A stretch of DNA of 64,000 nucleotides from Lachnospiraceae bacterium (GCA_902363665.1 CABJAW010000017.1:27353-91352), one strand, 5' to 3'. Shown: positions 1 through 9,127, counted from the stretch's first letter. A program made the numbers and translations. Notes: generated by a model from the letters alone, not told the origin.

Positions 1-650
1 TACGGGTCGGCATCCAGTTCTTTTAACTTTTCCTGATACTCCTTCCCGGAAAGGAAAAGCGGAAGCGCACTGATATATTTTCGGAATGTTTCTTTTGTCT
101 TCGTAAGGCGGTACGCCTCCAGAAAACATTCTGCAGCCTGCTCAAACCGGAACAGTCCCGCATACGCCACGCCCAGGTTATTCCAGATCGCACCGTAAAA
201 CTGTACACCGAGCTTGCCCGGACTTTGCCGTTTTAAAATCTGCTGGTACTCCCAGACTGCGCGCGCATACATTTTTTCTTTGGCAAGGTAATCTCCGCGC
301 ATTTTCTGCTTCATATCCGCTGACTGCACTTCCAGCTTTGCCAGCTCCTCCTGATATTCCCGCATCTGCGTGTTCGTCAGATAACCGGCCTCCCGGAAAA
401 TCGGAAGGATAAAGAATCCGGCTCCATCTTTCTTTTCCAGCTGCTCATAGAGCTGACGGTAGAGCTTTTTCAATCCGAGTTCATCCCGCAGCCAGTCCAG
501 AAGCCGCTCATTCATCAGCGTCTCATCGATCAGACAGGCGTTGTTATACAGATAAAAGCAGAGCTCTTCCAGCGAATAAATATTTGTGCGGATATTTTCA
601 ATATAGTATGGTTTCTTTGCCTGCGGAAGCAGACACAGATCGTAGCTCAT
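1..650 (-). CDS. TPR-like hypothetical protein, 3' end beyond window
   Basis: The frame opens at an ATG at 650 and stays open to base 1, so 216 residues are visible and the C-terminus is missing. It starts MSYDLCLLPQAKKPYYIENI. The part from about residue 125 has helix-pair character typical of TPR repeats (YARAVWEYQQIL, then AIWNNLGVAYAGLFRFEQAA), with the usual small residue and aromatic spacing. There is no signal peptide or membrane segment, so it should be cytoplasmic. It lies 25 bp after the DUF5716 gene and is probably the fourth gene of the nrdR-DUF5717-DUF5716 operon. I do not recognise a precise family. The TPR call rests on pattern only; a scaffold or adaptor role next to the DUF5716/5717 proteins is inference. 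Confidence 0.75.
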   Translation of the reverse strand, partial: MSYDLCLLPQAKKPYYIENIRTNIYSLEELCFYLYNNACLIDETLMNERLLDWLRDELGLKKLYRQLYEQLEKKDGAGFFILPIFREAGYLTNTQMREYQEELAKLEVQSADMKQKMRGDYLAKEKMYARAVWEYQQILKRQSPGKLGVQFYGAIWNNLGVAYAGLFRFEQAAECFLEAYRLTKTKETFRKYISALPLFLSGKEYQEKLKELDADP

Positions 651-675
651 GTTTTTTCCTCCTGTTTGCTCCGGG

Positions 676-1989
676 TCAGAAATGGATTTCTCTTTTCCAG
701 GTCAGTCCGGAGGTCCGGCAGAGTTCGCCGAATCCAAGGTCCTCGATCTCCACCACGCAGCAGTCGGCTGCTGTAAAGTAAACGGTCATCCGCAGACGTG
801 TGGCACGGTTTGGGCGCTTCGGAAGCCCGCTCAGGCGCAGAATATGCAAAACCGGCTCTCCTCCCGTGATCGGGCGCGAGGTCAGGCGGAGCTCATTTTC
901 ACCATCCGGGATAAACTCACAGGTATGGTGTGCCTCGTACCAGTTGATCCCGGCATTTACCAGCGGATAAAGCTCTTCTTTTCCGCGGATGCGCATTTCC
1001 ATCGCCAGGTTGACCCGGATCATATCACGTCCCCCAAATAAAATTCCGCGGTCCGCGATCAGGCCGGAGCGCTCCATCGCCGCATAGCAGGCTCCTTTGG
1101 AATACAGATTTTTTCCCTGATATGCATGGCGCTTGAAGCACAGAAACTTAATCGACTGTACTGCCCAGCTCTTGTTAAAATAGGAACCGATCAGGTAACT
1201 AACAGACACTACCCTGCGTTCAAACAGCTTTTTGAGTAGCTCAAAAAACAGCCGGTCCCGCTCCTCGTTCCATGCTTCATCATCCATTTCCCCACGCACG
1301 GACGCATCCATCTTCTGGCTGACAACCAGTTCCGCCCTCGCTACCGCCGGACGCGTCGAATGATCGATGTGAAGAATATACCCTAAAATCGTCTCATCCA
1401 CACACTCGATCAGTGCGACGTCGTGATACCACAGTTCTTTTTTCTGATTGACCGTATAATAATAAAAAGAAGAGAGATAATCCTGCATAAAGATCTGTTT
1501 CCGGTCAATCCCGAGCTTTTGCAGTGCGCCGGTCAGCACCGTGCTCCAGCGTTTCGTCAGGTCGCGCACCGTCACCATCACTTTCACTTCTGCATTCTGC
1601 GCAAGAAGCTTCAGAAAATTCATACACGTACGAATGTAGATTGCAAGCAGTTCCTCCGGCTCATAGACGATCTCCTGATCCTGCAGCTTTGTTCCATTTT
1701 CAATTTTTTCGTAAATGCCGAAGATGCGGAAGCGATCCACCGCTTCCTCCTCCGTCTGCACATCCGCATCCCACAGATGCCATTCTCCCGCTGCATCCAT
1801 GCGAAGCCCCATCGGAAGCAGGTAATCGTCCTCTCCCGCAGTACGGCTCACCGTCAGCGGCTCCTTAACCGACTGATGGAAATACGTCATCTGCGCGTAG
1901 TCCCGGTTCAATTCCAGCCCCAGGATCAATTCATTTGATGCCTGTACCATCTTTTCAAACACCATCCTGTATTTTCTAGTCTGCTGCAT
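676..1989 (-). CDS. DUF5716 family protein, degenerate Hsp70/actin-like fold
   Basis: This is a 437-aa soluble protein whose ATG follows the stop of the DUF5717 gene directly (TAAATG), suggesting translational coupling. I recognise it as the DUF5716 family that accompanies DUF5717 in Lachnospiraceae. Residues about 20-45 (ILGLELNRDYAQMTYFHQS) sit where Hsp70/actin proteins have phosphate loop 1 (typically GIDLGTT), but the glycines and acidic residue are poorly kept. Residues about 265-305 (YLIGSYFNKSW, then YQGKNLYSKGACYAAM) resemble the second phosphate and adenosine loops. The last 120 residues are beta-rich, like an Hsp70 substrate domain. ATP binding is doubtful. The function is unknown; a chaperone-like or scaffold role is inference. 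Confidence 0.8.
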   Translation of the reverse strand: MQQTRKYRMVFEKMVQASNELILGLELNRDYAQMTYFHQSVKEPLTVSRTAGEDDYLLPMGLRMDAAGEWHLWDADVQTEEEAVDRFRIFGIYEKIENGTKLQDQEIVYEPEELLAIYIRTCMNFLKLLAQNAEVKVMVTVRDLTKRWSTVLTGALQKLGIDRKQIFMQDYLSSFYYYTVNQKKELWYHDVALIECVDETILGYILHIDHSTRPAVARAELVVSQKMDASVRGEMDDEAWNEERDRLFFELLKKLFERRVVSVSYLIGSYFNKSWAVQSIKFLCFKRHAYQGKNLYSKGACYAAMERSGLIADRGILFGGRDMIRVNLAMEMRIRGKEELYPLVNAGINWYEAHHTCEFIPDGENELRLTSRPITGGEPVLHILRLSGLPKRPNRATRLRMTVYFTAADCCVVEIEDLGFGELCRTSGLTWKREIHF

Positions 1990-4900
1990 TTACTGCAGAG
2001 TAAACAATTCTTTTGTGACATAACCCATCTGCAGATAATTTTCCATCTCCTGTTCCAGCTGCTGCAGATCCTGTTCCTTTTGAGCACGGATCATGCGGTT
2101 GATCAGCTCGTACCCACTTCTGCCGTCTGTCCCTGCATCGGAAAGCTTCAGCACTCTCTGATCTGTGCGTTTGCGCTCCCCCTGACACTCCTCCTCGAGA
2201 TAGCACTCGATCTCATCCGCGTAAAACAGCGTAAACTCCCGGACAAAAACACCCTCGAAGCAGTTTTTCATCACCTCTTTGCGGTACGCGCCTTCCTTTC
2301 CCGCCTCACGGAAAAAGATTGTCACCGTGTGCGATGGGTCACAGACGTATTCAACAAAGACATGACCCTCCATCTGATATGGCCGCAGCAACTCTTCATC
2401 AAAGCGCATCCAGAACGCAAACCGCATTCCTTTCGTGCTGAATTCTTCCAGCATCTCTGCCGCATAACCGCGCTGTTTCTTTGAGAGAGTCACCTGTGAC
2501 GAATAATACTGCAGCAGCGCCAGACGGCAGACCTCTTCCTGCTCTGCCAGACGATTATTTTCCTTTAAGTAAGCGTAGTCCTTCTCCAGGTAATGGAAAA
2601 TGCACTCGGCCGTAGCCATCCCTTTTACAAAATATTCATATGCCTTCAGGTTCAGATAGGCGCAGCAGATTTTTCTTCTGCCCATCTTTCTGGCATAAGC
2701 TTCAAAGACCGGTTCCGAACCCTGTGTACCGCTTCCCGTAAAGAGGATCATCGTCATGATCTTCTCCTCAAGCAGCATGGTATCCAGCCCAAAGCTTCCG
2801 GCCGCCTCCCAGAGATGTTTCATTTCTTCTATGGAACCCTCATAGTAAAGCAGAAGGTAGCGCAGCAGTTTGTCATCGTACTTCCCGCTCTCAAAACAGA
2901 AATGGCACAGGTACAGAAGCATCGTATTTTCGGCAAATTCCAGTTCCAGTACCATCCGGCTGCAGATCCGTACAAGCTGCAGCAGCGGAATGCCCTCAAA
3001 TCCATAGACATCCAGAAGAGAAAAAGCATCCTTGCACATCCCCTCTTCTGCCAGAAGTGTGATCAGCGCCGCTTTATCGACTTTCACATAATCCAGATAA
3101 TCGATTCCTTCCAGAAAGCCAGGCAGTGATTCGTCCCTTAAATGTTCCGTATAATAATGCAGTACTGTCTGCCGCAGCTTTCCTCGGTAATCTGCTGAAA
3201 ATTCCTGCTGTGCACAGCCCTTCACCAGAAACGGAAGCGTCTTCTGATTGATCAGGCCCGCCTCCAGACTGATTGCACACACAAACAGGATCATTCCGGC
3301 ATGTTCCGGAGATACGCACCACTCCAGCATTTCTTTGCTCTCAAACAGCTTTTTTCTGCTGCAGAACACATCCGCCGGGTAACGTACGCCATCCACATCC
3401 TCCACAACTACGATACTGTCCGGATCATAGATCGCAATACTGCATGCGCCGTCCGAAAATACGGCAGAATATTCCTCTGCCAGACGCTCCGAATGCACCG
3501 TCAGGCTGCGCAGCCTCGGAGAATCGGTCGTAAAGCGGTACGTAAACAGCAGCCTGGAAAGCTGTTCCGTCATATTTCGCGTCATATTTTCTTTGCGGAT
3601 GAACGTACGGTAAAGCTCAGCCAGATCCTCCGTCATCCGCCCCATTTCCAGCTGGTCAACCGCAAATTTTTCCATCGCAGCGCGGTAAGTGCGGTACATC
3701 TGTGGATCTTTCTCCTGCCTTTTGGCAATCCGTCTGTAAATCGCCGCTCTTCTGCGGTAGTCAAGTGTCGTATCATAGGCAAAATACATGCGGATGATCT
3801 GCGGCATCCTGCAAAGATCCAGCTGCGGTGTGGACTCCATATAGTACTCATACAATCCGGTCAGACGAAGCTCCTGCGCCACGCCGCGTGCATACCACAC
3901 AAATGCCTTCTCGTCACGCCGCTCTCCCTTCATCAGCTGCAGACAGATCGCCCTTGTCATCTCAGGAGACGGTTCTTTTTCAAACGCAGCTTCCAGAATC
4001 TGAAAAAGCTGCGGCGAATATTTTCCGTAATGGGAAGCAAGCACCGCAAGATGACGGACCATTTCCACAGTCAGCACATCCTCTTTCGCCGCAAAACGCA
4101 GTACCTGCAGCTCAAACAGACTGATATGGCGCATCAGAAACGGATTTTCGAGCAGCGCCTGATATGCTTCATAATATAAAATCCTGCTGCGGCAGCCATA
4201 TCGGAACTGTTCCGCGGCAGCCTCATACCTTGCCGCCCCATCCCGCAGCAGATTTTCCTGCAGATAAAATAAAATCCACTGCAGCTTCCAGTTTGTCTTA
4301 TCCTTATAGAAAAGGGCCCGAATCTCTTCCTCCACCTGATCGACATACGACGCTTCCTGATAGAAAAATGTCGTCAGATAGCGGTAAAAACCATAGCAGT
4401 CGGGTGTCTTAAAATGACTCTTCCGCGATTCCAGTGCTTCCAGCAGCCGCAGTGCGCGCTGGCGTTTTCCGGATGCAAAGTAAAGCTGCACCAGAAACAG
4501 ATCCGCATACGGATCCTCCCCTCCTGCTCTGTGATAGCTGCCAATCACATTGATGGAACGCTCCGTCCACGTCTCCAGATCGATTTTTTTCAGACGGAAC
4601 CGGATATACAGCTCCTCCAGCTTTTTCTGCAGATTATTGCGGACACGCCTCTGCTGCCGGTCCGGATGCCCTGCTTCCCGCGAAGCACACACGTCCACCG
4701 ACAGTCTCTGATACGGCGTCTCAAATACGACCCTCGCATAATTTTTTCCACCATGCATCTTTTTCGGATCAATCACAAGCTTCAGATCAAAGGTACTTCC
4801 GATGAACTCATCTGCCGTAAGCGCCTTTTTTTCCGGCCTTACAAAAAGTGAATCGGACTCGACCGTGATCTTCTGGAAGCCCCAGCCACTTCGAATCAGC

Positions 4901-5574
4901 TGCACCGTTTCAGCGGAATCATCCGACAGTTCTTTTATCTCTATTTCTGTCCGGTCAAGGGACAGCTGCACCGTTTCCTTATAACCAAACCGGCAAAGAA
5001 ATTCCTCCAGCGTCTGATAGCTGAAACCGGTCATGCCAAGCGCCTCATACCATGCGTATTTTTCCGGCTCTTTTTTCAGCGCTTCGCCAAACTCCGGGCG
5101 CAGGAAGTTGCGGTAAGCCTGCTGAAAATCCTCTTTTGCAAGTGCCGCCAGTGCGTCGCCTGCGCTTCCTTCCAAAGACAGGTCTTCTGTTTTTTCTTCC
5201 GGCTTCGTATCCAGATCCCGTTTTGAACTTTCTTCCGGAAGCGTCAGGATATATGGTAAACGATATTCTCCAATGTCACTGCAGATTGTAAAAAAGCCCT
5301 GTTCCCTCCCGCCTTCCGGAAATCCGTTTCCATCCGCCTGATAGTGGATCTCCGCACGGACTCCCTGAAATTCGATCGGTTCACACCTCATCCGTGGATT
5401 TGACGAATAGATAAATCCGCGGATTTTTCTTCCGTCGCGCCCGGCCAGCGCAAAAGTTCCCCTGACTGCCTTTCCAGGAGCAACTTTTACCTCCAGCTCT
5501 TCCGGCGCCATCAAAAGCTTCGGCGCTTCATATTCAAATTTTCCATTCAATAACTGTTCGATTCTTTTTTTCAA
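1990..5574 (-). CDS. DUF5717 family giant protein
   Basis: A very large (1194 aa) cytoplasmic protein without membrane segments. I recognise it as DUF5717, the regular partner of DUF5716. The first 330 residues are rich in short beta strands (KVAPGKAVRGTFALAG, YARVVFETPYQRLSVDV). From about residue 340 to 1000 it is almost entirely helical with TPR-like pairs (DLFLVQLYFASGKRQRALRL), and the C-terminus returns to strands. The start is probably the TTG at 5574, preceded by AGGTGG at a 5-base distance; the GTG three codons upstream has no ribosome binding site. It begins 13 bp after nrdR and is co-transcribed with it. The combination of a beta-sandwich head and a long helical solenoid suggests a scaffold. 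No enzymatic motif is visible. Confidence 0.82.
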   Translation of the reverse strand: MKKRIEQLLNGKFEYEAPKLLMAPEELEVKVAPGKAVRGTFALAGRDGRKIRGFIYSSNPRMRCEPIEFQGVRAEIHYQADGNGFPEGGREQGFFTICSDIGEYRLPYILTLPEESSKRDLDTKPEEKTEDLSLEGSAGDALAALAKEDFQQAYRNFLRPEFGEALKKEPEKYAWYEALGMTGFSYQTLEEFLCRFGYKETVQLSLDRTEIEIKELSDDSAETVQLIRSGWGFQKITVESDSLFVRPEKKALTADEFIGSTFDLKLVIDPKKMHGGKNYARVVFETPYQRLSVDVCASREAGHPDRQQRRVRNNLQKKLEELYIRFRLKKIDLETWTERSINVIGSYHRAGGEDPYADLFLVQLYFASGKRQRALRLLEALESRKSHFKTPDCYGFYRYLTTFFYQEASYVDQVEEEIRALFYKDKTNWKLQWILFYLQENLLRDGAARYEAAAEQFRYGCRSRILYYEAYQALLENPFLMRHISLFELQVLRFAAKEDVLTVEMVRHLAVLASHYGKYSPQLFQILEAAFEKEPSPEMTRAICLQLMKGERRDEKAFVWYARGVAQELRLTGLYEYYMESTPQLDLCRMPQIIRMYFAYDTTLDYRRRAAIYRRIAKRQEKDPQMYRTYRAAMEKFAVDQLEMGRMTEDLAELYRTFIRKENMTRNMTEQLSRLLFTYRFTTDSPRLRSLTVHSERLAEEYSAVFSDGACSIAIYDPDSIVVVEDVDGVRYPADVFCSRKKLFESKEMLEWCVSPEHAGMILFVCAISLEAGLINQKTLPFLVKGCAQQEFSADYRGKLRQTVLHYYTEHLRDESLPGFLEGIDYLDYVKVDKAALITLLAEEGMCKDAFSLLDVYGFEGIPLLQLVRICSRMVLELEFAENTMLLYLCHFCFESGKYDDKLLRYLLLYYEGSIEEMKHLWEAAGSFGLDTMLLEEKIMTMILFTGSGTQGSEPVFEAYARKMGRRKICCAYLNLKAYEYFVKGMATAECIFHYLEKDYAYLKENNRLAEQEEVCRLALLQYYSSQVTLSKKQRGYAAEMLEEFSTKGMRFAFWMRFDEELLRPYQMEGHVFVEYVCDPSHTVTIFFREAGKEGAYRKEVMKNCFEGVFVREFTLFYADEIECYLEEECQGERKRTDQRVLKLSDAGTDGRSGYELINRMIRAQKEQDLQQLEQEMENYLQMGYVTKELFTLQ

Positions 5575-5587
5575 TCTGACCACCTGA

Positions 5588-6037
5588 TTAATTTAAAAAT
5601 TTTTTTAATTCATCCATAAAAGTGTTGACATCCTTGAATTCGCGATAAACCGACGCAAAGCGGACGTATGCCACAGCGTCCAGCTCCTTTAGTTTTTCCA
5701 TCACGATCTCTCCGATCACCTTACTCTCCAGTTCCTTTTCTTCACGGTTAAAAATTTCCCGCTCCACCTCATCGAGCATCTCCCTGATCTTCTGGATCGG
5801 CGTTGGCCGCTTATAGCAGGCACGCATCACACCATCCTCGATCTTTCTCCTGTCATACTGCTCTCTCGTCCGGTCTTTTTTTATCACAACAAGTGGAATC
5901 GTCTCCACTTTTTCATAGGTAGTAAACCGTCTGCCGCACGCGTCACACAGACGGCGTCTGCGGATGGAACTGTTGTCATCAGCCGGTCTGGAATCCACCA
6001 CTCTTGTATCATCCTGATTGCAAAACGGACATTTCAT
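5588..6037 (-). CDS. nrdR: Transcriptional repressor NrdR
   Basis: NrdR is the (d)ATP-sensing repressor of ribonucleotide reductase genes. The 149-aa length is normal for the family. A zinc ribbon is formed by Cys3, Cys6, Cys31 and Cys34, followed by the conserved [17 protein letters not shown] segment and an ATP-cone domain from about residue 45 ([19 protein letters not shown]). The ATG at 6037 has GAGGAGG 7 bases upstream. A near-consensus sigma-A promoter (TTGACA, 17 bp, TATACT) lies just upstream, so nrdR heads the operon with DUF5717 and DUF5716. No NrdR boxes were located in the promoter, and no nrd genes are in the window. Confidence 0.97.
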   Translation of the reverse strand: MKCPFCNQDDTRVVDSRPADDNSSIRRRRLCDACGRRFTTYEKVETIPLVVIKKDRTREQYDRRKIEDGVMRACYKRPTPIQKIREMLDEVEREIFNREEKELESKVIGEIVMEKLKELDAVAYVRFASVYREFKDVNTFMDELKKFLN

Positions 6038-6066
6038 CGGTTTTCCTCCTCATTCTTCTATCATTG

Positions 6067-6095
6067 AGTATAACCAAAACACGAAATACTGTCAA
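6067..6095 (-). promoter_or_regulatory. Sigma-A promoter of the nrdR operon
   Basis: On the minus strand: -35 TTGACA at 6090-6095, a 17-bp spacer, and -10 TATACT at 6067-6072, about 30 bp before the nrdR start. Confidence 0.85.
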
Positions 6096-6159
6096 TCAGG
6101 AAAAGCACCATGCCCTCTGCAATCATATATTATATAGAAAGAATGCACTGGAGATCCTT

Positions 6160-6474
6160 ATGGGGGAAAAAGAATGCTGCCGTCCAGGCTGCTGTCCGGA
6201 TCCGCATCCGCATCCCGTCCGGCTGTGCGCCCTGCGTCAGAAGGAAGTCATCAACATGCGCACCTGCCGTTCCATGGGCTGTATCAGCGACCTGGAAATC
6301 GACTGCTGTACCGGCTGTATCCTTGCCCTGGTCGTCCCCGGTCCCGGTCGGCTGTGCTGGTTTCTCGGACGGGATTTTGAATTTTTCATTCCATGGCGGT
6401 GTGTCATACAGATCGGTGCTGATATTATCCTGGTCGATGTGGAAGAGGAAAAGTGCAAAAAAAGATGTGGATGA
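6160..6474 (+). CDS. ylmC: YlmC/YmxH family sporulation protein (PRC-barrel)
   Basis: The only convincing plus-strand gene in the window. The 104-aa product contains the family signature: LRQKEVIN, then MGCISDLEID, CTGCILALVVPGPG, the FLGRDFEFFIPW segment and IGADIILVDVEE. This is the small PRC-barrel family typified by B. subtilis YlmC/YmxH, which is linked to sporulation but of unknown function. The ATG at 6160 is preceded by GGAG at 6 bases; the longer frame starting at 6004 overlaps the nrdR start region and lacks a ribosome binding site. The N-terminus has an unusual Cys/His/Pro-rich stretch (ECCRPGCCPDPHPHP) before the conserved region. In Bacillus ylmC lies just downstream of sigG in the same direction; here it is inverted and convergent with sigG. 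Confidence 0.88.
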   Translation: MGEKECCRPGCCPDPHPHPVRLCALRQKEVINMRTCRSMGCISDLEIDCCTGCILALVVPGPGRLCWFLGRDFEFFIPWRCVIQIGADIILVDVEEEKCKKRCG

Positions 6475-6505
6475 ACCGTGTCCTTTCCGGTTCATCCACA
6501 TCTTT
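6461..6505. terminator. Bidirectional terminator between ylmC and sigG
   Basis: An 18-bp perfect stem (6461-6478 with 6488-6505) and a 9-base loop, flanked by an A-run on the left and a T-run on the right. It can therefore act for both convergent genes. The ylmC stop codon lies inside the left arm. Confidence 0.93.
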
Positions 6506-6506
6506 T

Positions 6507-7286
6507 TCACGTCCGCAGATAATTTTTCATGCTTTTGAGCGCATTCTTTTCCAGACGGCTCACCTGCGCCTGCGAGATTCCAATTTCACAGGCCACCTCC
6601 ATCTGGGTCTTTCCCTCGTAAAACCGAAGTTCGATAATGTGGCGCTCCCGGTCGTCAAGCCGCTTCATCGCTTCTGCGAGGGAAATGGATTCCACCCAGT
6701 TCTCTTCCCGGTTTTTCCGGTCACTGATCTGATCCATCACGTACAGCGTATCCCCGCCCTCCGTATAGACAGGGTCATACAGGCTGACCGGGCTCTGGAT
6801 CGCATCCATCGCATACGTAATCTCTTCTTTCGAAATCCCGATCTCTGTCGCGATCTCCTCAATCGTCGGCTCCTTCAAATGCACTCTTGTATAATTTTCT
6901 TTTGCATAGATTGCCTTGTATGCGGTATCCCGCAGGGAGCGGCTGACACGGATCGAATTATTATCCCGCAGATACCGTCTGATCTCCCCGATGATCATCG
7001 GTACCGCATACGTCGAAAACTTCACTTGCAGTCCCGTATCAAAATTATCTACCGCCTTCATCAGCCCGATACAGCCAATCTGAAACAGATCATCTGCGTT
7101 TTCGCTGCTGCCTGAAAAACGCTTGATCACACTGAGCACAAGCCTTAAGTTTCCTTTTATATACAGTTCTCTCGCCTTTTCGTCTCCTGCCTTAATCCGT
7201 TCAAACAGGAAGTCCTTCTCCTCTGCCGTCAGAACCGGAAGCTTCGAAGTATTGACCCCGCATATTTCCACTTTATTAAGCGCCAT
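6507..7286 (-). CDS. sigG: RNA polymerase sporulation sigma factor SigG
   Basis: SigG is the late forespore-specific sigma factor. The 259-aa product starts MALNKVEICGVNTSKLPVL, matching the B. subtilis SigG N-terminus (NKVEICGVDTSKLPVL), which binds the anti-sigma factor. Region 2 (LFQIGCIGLMKAVDNFD, FSTYAVPMIIGEIRRYLRDN) and region 4 (EGKTQMEVACEIGISQAQVSRLEK) are intact. The ATG at 7286 has AGGAGG 9 bases upstream; the longer open frame to 7364 adds 26 unrelated residues without a ribosome binding site. It follows sigE by 140 bp. It ends on the bidirectional terminator shared with ylmC. Confidence 0.97.
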   Translation of the reverse strand: MALNKVEICGVNTSKLPVLTAEEKDFLFERIKAGDEKARELYIKGNLRLVLSVIKRFSGSSENADDLFQIGCIGLMKAVDNFDTGLQVKFSTYAVPMIIGEIRRYLRDNNSIRVSRSLRDTAYKAIYAKENYTRVHLKEPTIEEIATEIGISKEEITYAMDAIQSPVSLYDPVYTEGGDTLYVMDQISDRKNREENWVESISLAEAMKRLDDRERHIIELRFYEGKTQMEVACEIGISQAQVSRLEKNALKSMKNYLRT

Positions 7287-7426
7287 GTGAATCATCCTCC
7301 TGGAATTTGATCTGGGCAAAGCAGATATTCTAGGTCCGCTTCGCTGCTCAATTAAATGATTCACATTTTCATGGCCGCCTATGCATCCGCCGAAAAAATT
7401 TCAGAAAGTTTTCGGCCTTGACAGTT

Positions 7427-8170
7427 CTACTGCACCCTCACTTCCATCTCGCGGCGCAGTCTTCTTATAATCCGCTTCTCCAGACGGGAAATGTAAGACT
7501 GTGAAATTCCAAGAAGATCCGCCACTTCTTTCTGCGTTTTTTCTTCTCCATCCCTTGTATTGATTCCAAAACGCAGCTGTACGATTGTCTGCTCCCGTCT
7601 CGAAAGCTTTTTGATCGCCCCCTGCAGCACCTGATATTCTGCCTCCGTCTCCATATCACGGTAAATCACGTCCTCATCTGTCCCAAGAATATCGGAGAGC
7701 AGCAGTTCATTTCCGTCCCAGTCCACATTGAGCGGCTCATCGATCGATACCTCCAGCTTTGTCTTACTGTTGCGGCGCAGGTACATCAGAATCTCGTTCT
7801 CGATACAGCGCGACGCGTACGTTGCGAGTTTGATCTTTTTTTCTGGATTGAAGGTATTGATCGCCTTGATCAGCCCGATCGTTCCAATGGAGATCAGATC
7901 CTCCACTCCGACTCCGGTATTGTCAAATTTTTTCGCTATGTACACGACCAGCCGCAGATTCCGTTCGATCAGCTGGCTTCTCGCTTTTGCATCTCCCTCT
8001 TTTCCGAGCATTGCAAGCAGCTCCTGCTCCTGCCCGGCCGTAAGCGGCGGCGGAAGCACCTCCGTCCCGCCAATATAATGCACCTCGTTTGTCCGATGAA
8101 ACAGCATATCTCCAAATCCCGCGGCCATCTTCAGCTGAAAACGCTGCGGCACTGCAACTCTCACTATCAT
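7427..8170 (-). CDS. sigE: Pro-sigma-E, mother-cell sporulation sigma factor
   Basis: SigE (247 aa) drives the first mother-cell programme after asymmetric division. It is made with a short pro-sequence that SpoIIGA removes. The junction [17 protein letters not shown] aligns with the B. subtilis cleavage region (DEVYYIGGSEALPPPL), so the pro-peptide is about 30 residues. Regions 2 ([20 protein letters not shown]) and 4 ([20 protein letters not shown]) are complete. The ATG at 8170 is preceded by GGAGGGG at 6 bases. spoIIGA lies 77 bp upstream, the usual operon in which the protease precedes its substrate. Confidence 0.97.
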   Translation of the reverse strand: MIVRVAVPQRFQLKMAAGFGDMLFHRTNEVHYIGGTEVLPPPLTAGQEQELLAMLGKEGDAKARSQLIERNLRLVVYIAKKFDNTGVGVEDLISIGTIGLIKAINTFNPEKKIKLATYASRCIENEILMYLRRNSKTKLEVSIDEPLNVDWDGNELLLSDILGTDEDVIYRDMETEAEYQVLQGAIKKLSRREQTIVQLRFGINTRDGEEKTQKEVADLLGISQSYISRLEKRIIRRLRREMEVRVQ

Positions 8171-8247
8171 ATAATCCCCTCCTGCCTGTACGGATCTCCG
8201 TTTTCACGTTCTCACGCAGCGAAACATCACGAGCCTCCCTGCTGCGT

Positions 8248-9027
8248 TCACACATATGTTTCTCCGGCATGCTGCGGATGCAGGATGATCCGGTATCTTC
8301 CGTCCCCGCTCAGCTCATTCCCGCTGATCGCAAGGATCGGCCCCCGGATGATGACCGTACCCTCTGCAGTCACGACCTGCATTTCATCCGCCCGAAATGC
8401 ACGCATCCATCCTTTTTTCCGCCCGATCGAACGATACGGAATCAGGTAAAACCCTCTGCGCGTCTCCCATCCGTCCGGCAGAAGCCTCCCTGCCGCTTCC
8501 TGATCCAGGATGCTGACCGGACTTTTGCCAAGCGGTTCCTGCAGACTGTTTCCCGTATCTACGATTCCTTTTACCGTCATGCTTTCGCTCTCCCATGTAA
8601 TTTTTACTTCCGCTTCCCGCCTCTGGCAAAGCCTGCGTTCCCTCTGTTTTTTCCCTGCAAAATGCAGAAGAAAAAATGCAGCGCAGCTCCCCGCCGCAGC
8701 CGGAACACCCGTCAGTTCCACAACTGCCTGTACCACGCCGCCAAAGCAGAATGTCACAAACAGAAGTATCGCAAGATCCCGTGGTATCTCCCGCCATTTT
8801 TTTCCTGCAAGCGCTGCGCTTCCTGCCATCAGCGAACCAGAAAATGCCAGCGCCCGGCTTCCGGCGCAGAGAAAAAGTGTCATCATCCCAGCACCGATCA
8901 GGCTTCCTGCCCCCAGTCGGCGACAAGTCAGATGTTTCCCTGCTGTTTTTGATGCAAGCAGAAGCAAAAGCCCCTGCGTAATTACCTGTTCCAGAAAAAA
9001 CTGATCTATGTAGAATTCATAATACAA
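8248..9027 (-). CDS. spoIIGA: Sigma-E processing peptidase SpoIIGA
   Basis: SpoIIGA is the membrane-embedded aspartic protease that activates pro-SigE at the sporulation septum. The N-terminal half has about five hydrophobic segments. The C-terminal half carries the catalytic motif VKGIVDTGNSL (the DTG aspartate), then FYLIPYRSIG and the terminal LSGDGRYRIILHP, all family landmarks. The chosen start is the TTG at 9027 (product starting YYEFYIDQFFLEQ, as in clostridial SpoIIGA), with GGGGGTG about 4 bases upstream. The ATG at 9057 lies upstream of the transcription start predicted from the -10 box at 9059-9064 and is unlikely. The product is 259 aa, slightly shorter than the 309 aa of B. subtilis. 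Confidence 0.93.
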   Translation of the reverse strand: MYYEFYIDQFFLEQVITQGLLLLLASKTAGKHLTCRRLGAGSLIGAGMMTLFLCAGSRALAFSGSLMAGSAALAGKKWREIPRDLAILLFVTFCFGGVVQAVVELTGVPAAAGSCAAFFLLHFAGKKQRERRLCQRREAEVKITWESESMTVKGIVDTGNSLQEPLGKSPVSILDQEAAGRLLPDGWETRRGFYLIPYRSIGRKKGWMRAFRADEMQVVTAEGTVIIRGPILAISGNELSGDGRYRIILHPQHAGETYV

Positions 9028-9058
9028 AGAACACCCCCCGCGGCTGCAGCATGGCATT

Positions 9059-9091
9059 AGTATACTCCGCGAGTGGTGCTCATTTTGTCAA
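9059..9091 (-). promoter_or_regulatory. spoIIG-type promoter with long (21-bp) spacer
   Basis: Minus strand: -35 TTGACA at 9086-9091 and -10 TATACT at 9059-9064, separated by 21 bp. The B. subtilis spoIIG promoter is known for a similarly long spacer and dependence on Spo0A. A Spo0A-box-like TTGACAAA (reverse of TTTGTCAA) overlaps the -35. Confidence 0.72.
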
Positions 9092-9127
9092 AAACAGGAA
9101 GCAAATCAAAAGATTTGATCTGCAAAA

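Noticed and set aside
7320..7426. Hairpin GCCGAAAA/TTTTCGGC between sigE and sigG taken as terminator
   Set aside because: No T-run follows on the minus strand. A SigF/SigG-type promoter for sigG was sought, but no convincing match was found.
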